Origin: Deltaproteobacteria bacterium
GTDB lineage: Bacteria > Myxococcota_A > UBA9160
Assembly: GCA_003520425.1 (NCBI GenBank)
Contig: DOUU01000061.1
Location: forward strand, 2,134-7,930
DNA: 5,797 bases
Direction of reading: 5' to 3'
Shown: piece by piece, positions 5,585 to 5,797 of the stretch
Layout: each line of letters begins with the position of its first letter
How positions within the stretch are numbered: position 1 is the first letter of the stretch
Translations under genes and position numbers: made by a program
The notes under the pieces: generated by a model
What the model was told of the DNA's origin: nothing
The model's input: the letters and a program-made list of their open reading frames with translations, nothing else
The model's database searches: none

Positions 5585-5649
5585 TTCCTCCCGTTTTGAG
5601 CGACGCCACCTCGGGGCGGCACCAACGCTGAGTTAAGCACCGGGAGGAA
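5585..5649 (-). promoter_or_regulatory. Candidate RNA thermometer: segment complementary to the Hsp20 Shine-Dalgarno
   Basis: On the minus strand TTCCTCCCG (5649-5641) is a perfect 9-base complement of CGGGAGGAA (5593-5585), which contains the Shine-Dalgarno of the first Hsp20 gene. The 47 nt between the arms hold a second stem, GCCGCC-CCGA-GGUGGC (5620-5605), with a G-U pair and extendable by four more mostly wobble pairs. Hiding the SD in a weak structure is how ROSE and similar thermometers control bacterial sHsp genes (known). It works here only if the mRNA starts upstream of 5649. The candidate promoter at 5631-5657 would start transcription below the outer arm and leave only the inner hairpin. 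Confidence 0.35.
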
Positions 5650-5664
5650 CAGGTCAACTCAGCG
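5626..5664. promoter_or_regulatory. Perfect 9-bp inverted repeat over the Hsp20 promoter, probable operator
   Basis: CGCTGAGTT (5626-5634) and AACTCAGCG (5656-5664) are perfect inverted copies separated by 21 bp; arm centres are 30 bp apart, about three helical turns. One arm covers most of the candidate -10 and the other touches the start of the -35. The half-site shares TGAGT with the HspR (HAIR) half-site CTTGAGT, but the HAIR spacer is 7 bp, so HspR is only a suggestion. It does not match the CIRCE element. Confidence 0.5.
5631..5657 (-). promoter_or_regulatory. Candidate sigma-70-type promoter of the Hsp20 operon
   Basis: On the minus strand TTGACC (5657-5652) matches the -35 consensus at 5 of 6 positions. 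TTAACT (5636-5631) matches the -10 at 3 of 6 and is preceded by TG one base upstream, an extended -10. The 15-bp spacer is short. The start would fall near 5624, giving a leader of about 45 nt. I found no good heat-shock sigma-32 pair (CTTGAA with CCCCAT at normal spacing) in 5580-5797. Confidence 0.4.
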
Positions 5665-5796
5665 GGAGCCCACGTCGGCCGGGCGTGGAAGAAGTGCCTT
5701 GGCGGCTTCGAAGCCACTCGAAAGAGGCCACCGCCTTAAGTCCCCGTGCAGCTTGGAGATCTGGGCGAGGTCAGCTTCAAAAGGCCTACGGCTTTG
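5659..5796 (-). CDS. Possible C-terminal tail of an unknown gene running off the right edge
   Basis: The minus-strand frame starting at 5796 is open for 45 codons to a TGA at 5661-5659, reading QSRRPFEADLAQISKLHGDL and then RRWPLSSGFEAAKALLPRPADVGSR. The composition is plausible for a soluble helical protein, but I recognise no family. Two of the three minus frames have stops in this stretch, so the open frame has some weight, yet 45 open codons in GC-rich DNA can be chance. Its first half has more A/T-ending codons than the confident genes here. If real, its stop codon lies inside the right arm of the inverted repeat in front of the Hsp20 operon. Confidence 0.22.
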   Translation of the reverse strand, partial: QSRRPFEADLAQISKLHGDLRRWPLSSGFEAAKALLPRPADVGSR

Positions 5797-5797
5797 G

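Noticed and set aside
5580..5717. Upstream extension of the first Hsp20 gene
   Set aside because: The canonical sHsp N-terminus begins at ATG 5579 with GGGAGG 7 nt upstream; the extension has no sHsp similarity and covers the promoter region.
5580..5797. CIRCE element, sigma-32 or sigma-54 promoter before the Hsp20 operon
   Set aside because: I looked for TTAGCACTC-N9-GAGTGCTAA, for CTTGAA with CCCCAT at 13-15 nt, and for TGGCAC-N5-TTGC. None is present; a TTGAAG near 5777 has a CCCAGAT only about 9 nt away, which is too close.
1..5797. tRNA, rRNA, CRISPR array, insertion sequence, attachment site or defence cassette
   Set aside because: No cloverleaf, spaced repeats, transposase motifs or terminal inverted repeats were seen on either strand; the window is filled by ordinary chromosomal genes.

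Overview
The window is very GC-rich and densely packed, with strong G/C bias at third codon positions. It looks like the chromosome of a high-GC Gram-negative-type bacterium. The DnaE2-type polymerase, the ACT-domain malic enzyme and the particular pair of Hsp20 classes would fit a deltaproteobacterial or Myxococcota-like lineage, but that placement is inference and no marker gene here settles it.

Layout, left to right. (1) Bases 1-642, plus strand: the 3' fifth of an error-prone DNA polymerase III alpha subunit (dnaE2/imuC), cut by the window edge. (2) Minus strand, ending at 660: a small protein with three membrane segments and no recognised family, tail-to-tail with dnaE2. (3) A divergent intergenic region (about 957-1129) with a candidate promoter and a 9-bp direct repeat. 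(4) 1130-2515, plus: an NAD-type malic enzyme with an N-terminal ACT regulatory domain. (5) 2529-4565, minus: a full-length transketolase, only 13 bp tail-to-tail from the malic enzyme; the two stop codons are the ends of an imperfect palindrome. (6) 4676-5579, minus: a two-gene operon of small heat-shock proteins (Hsp20) of two different classes, closed by a 12-bp GC hairpin before the transketolase. (7) 5580-5797: the Hsp20 control region and, at the right edge, a possible tail of one more minus-strand gene.

The genes do not form one pathway. Malic enzyme (malate to pyruvate plus reduced cofactor) and transketolase (non-oxidative pentose phosphate or Calvin-cycle carbon shuffling) are central carbon enzymes. 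DnaE2 serves damage-tolerant DNA synthesis, and the Hsp20 pair handles protein aggregation stress.

I see no transposase, integrase, CRISPR array, toxin-antitoxin pair, defence cassette or RNA gene, and no convincing undescribed multi-gene system. The most unusual signals are regulatory and sit in front of the Hsp20 operon. One is a perfect 9-bp inverted repeat whose arms fall on the candidate -35 and -10. The other is a perfect 9-bp complement to the Shine-Dalgarno region that could make an RNA thermometer. In proteins, the malic enzyme appears to lack a short conserved loop next to its active site.
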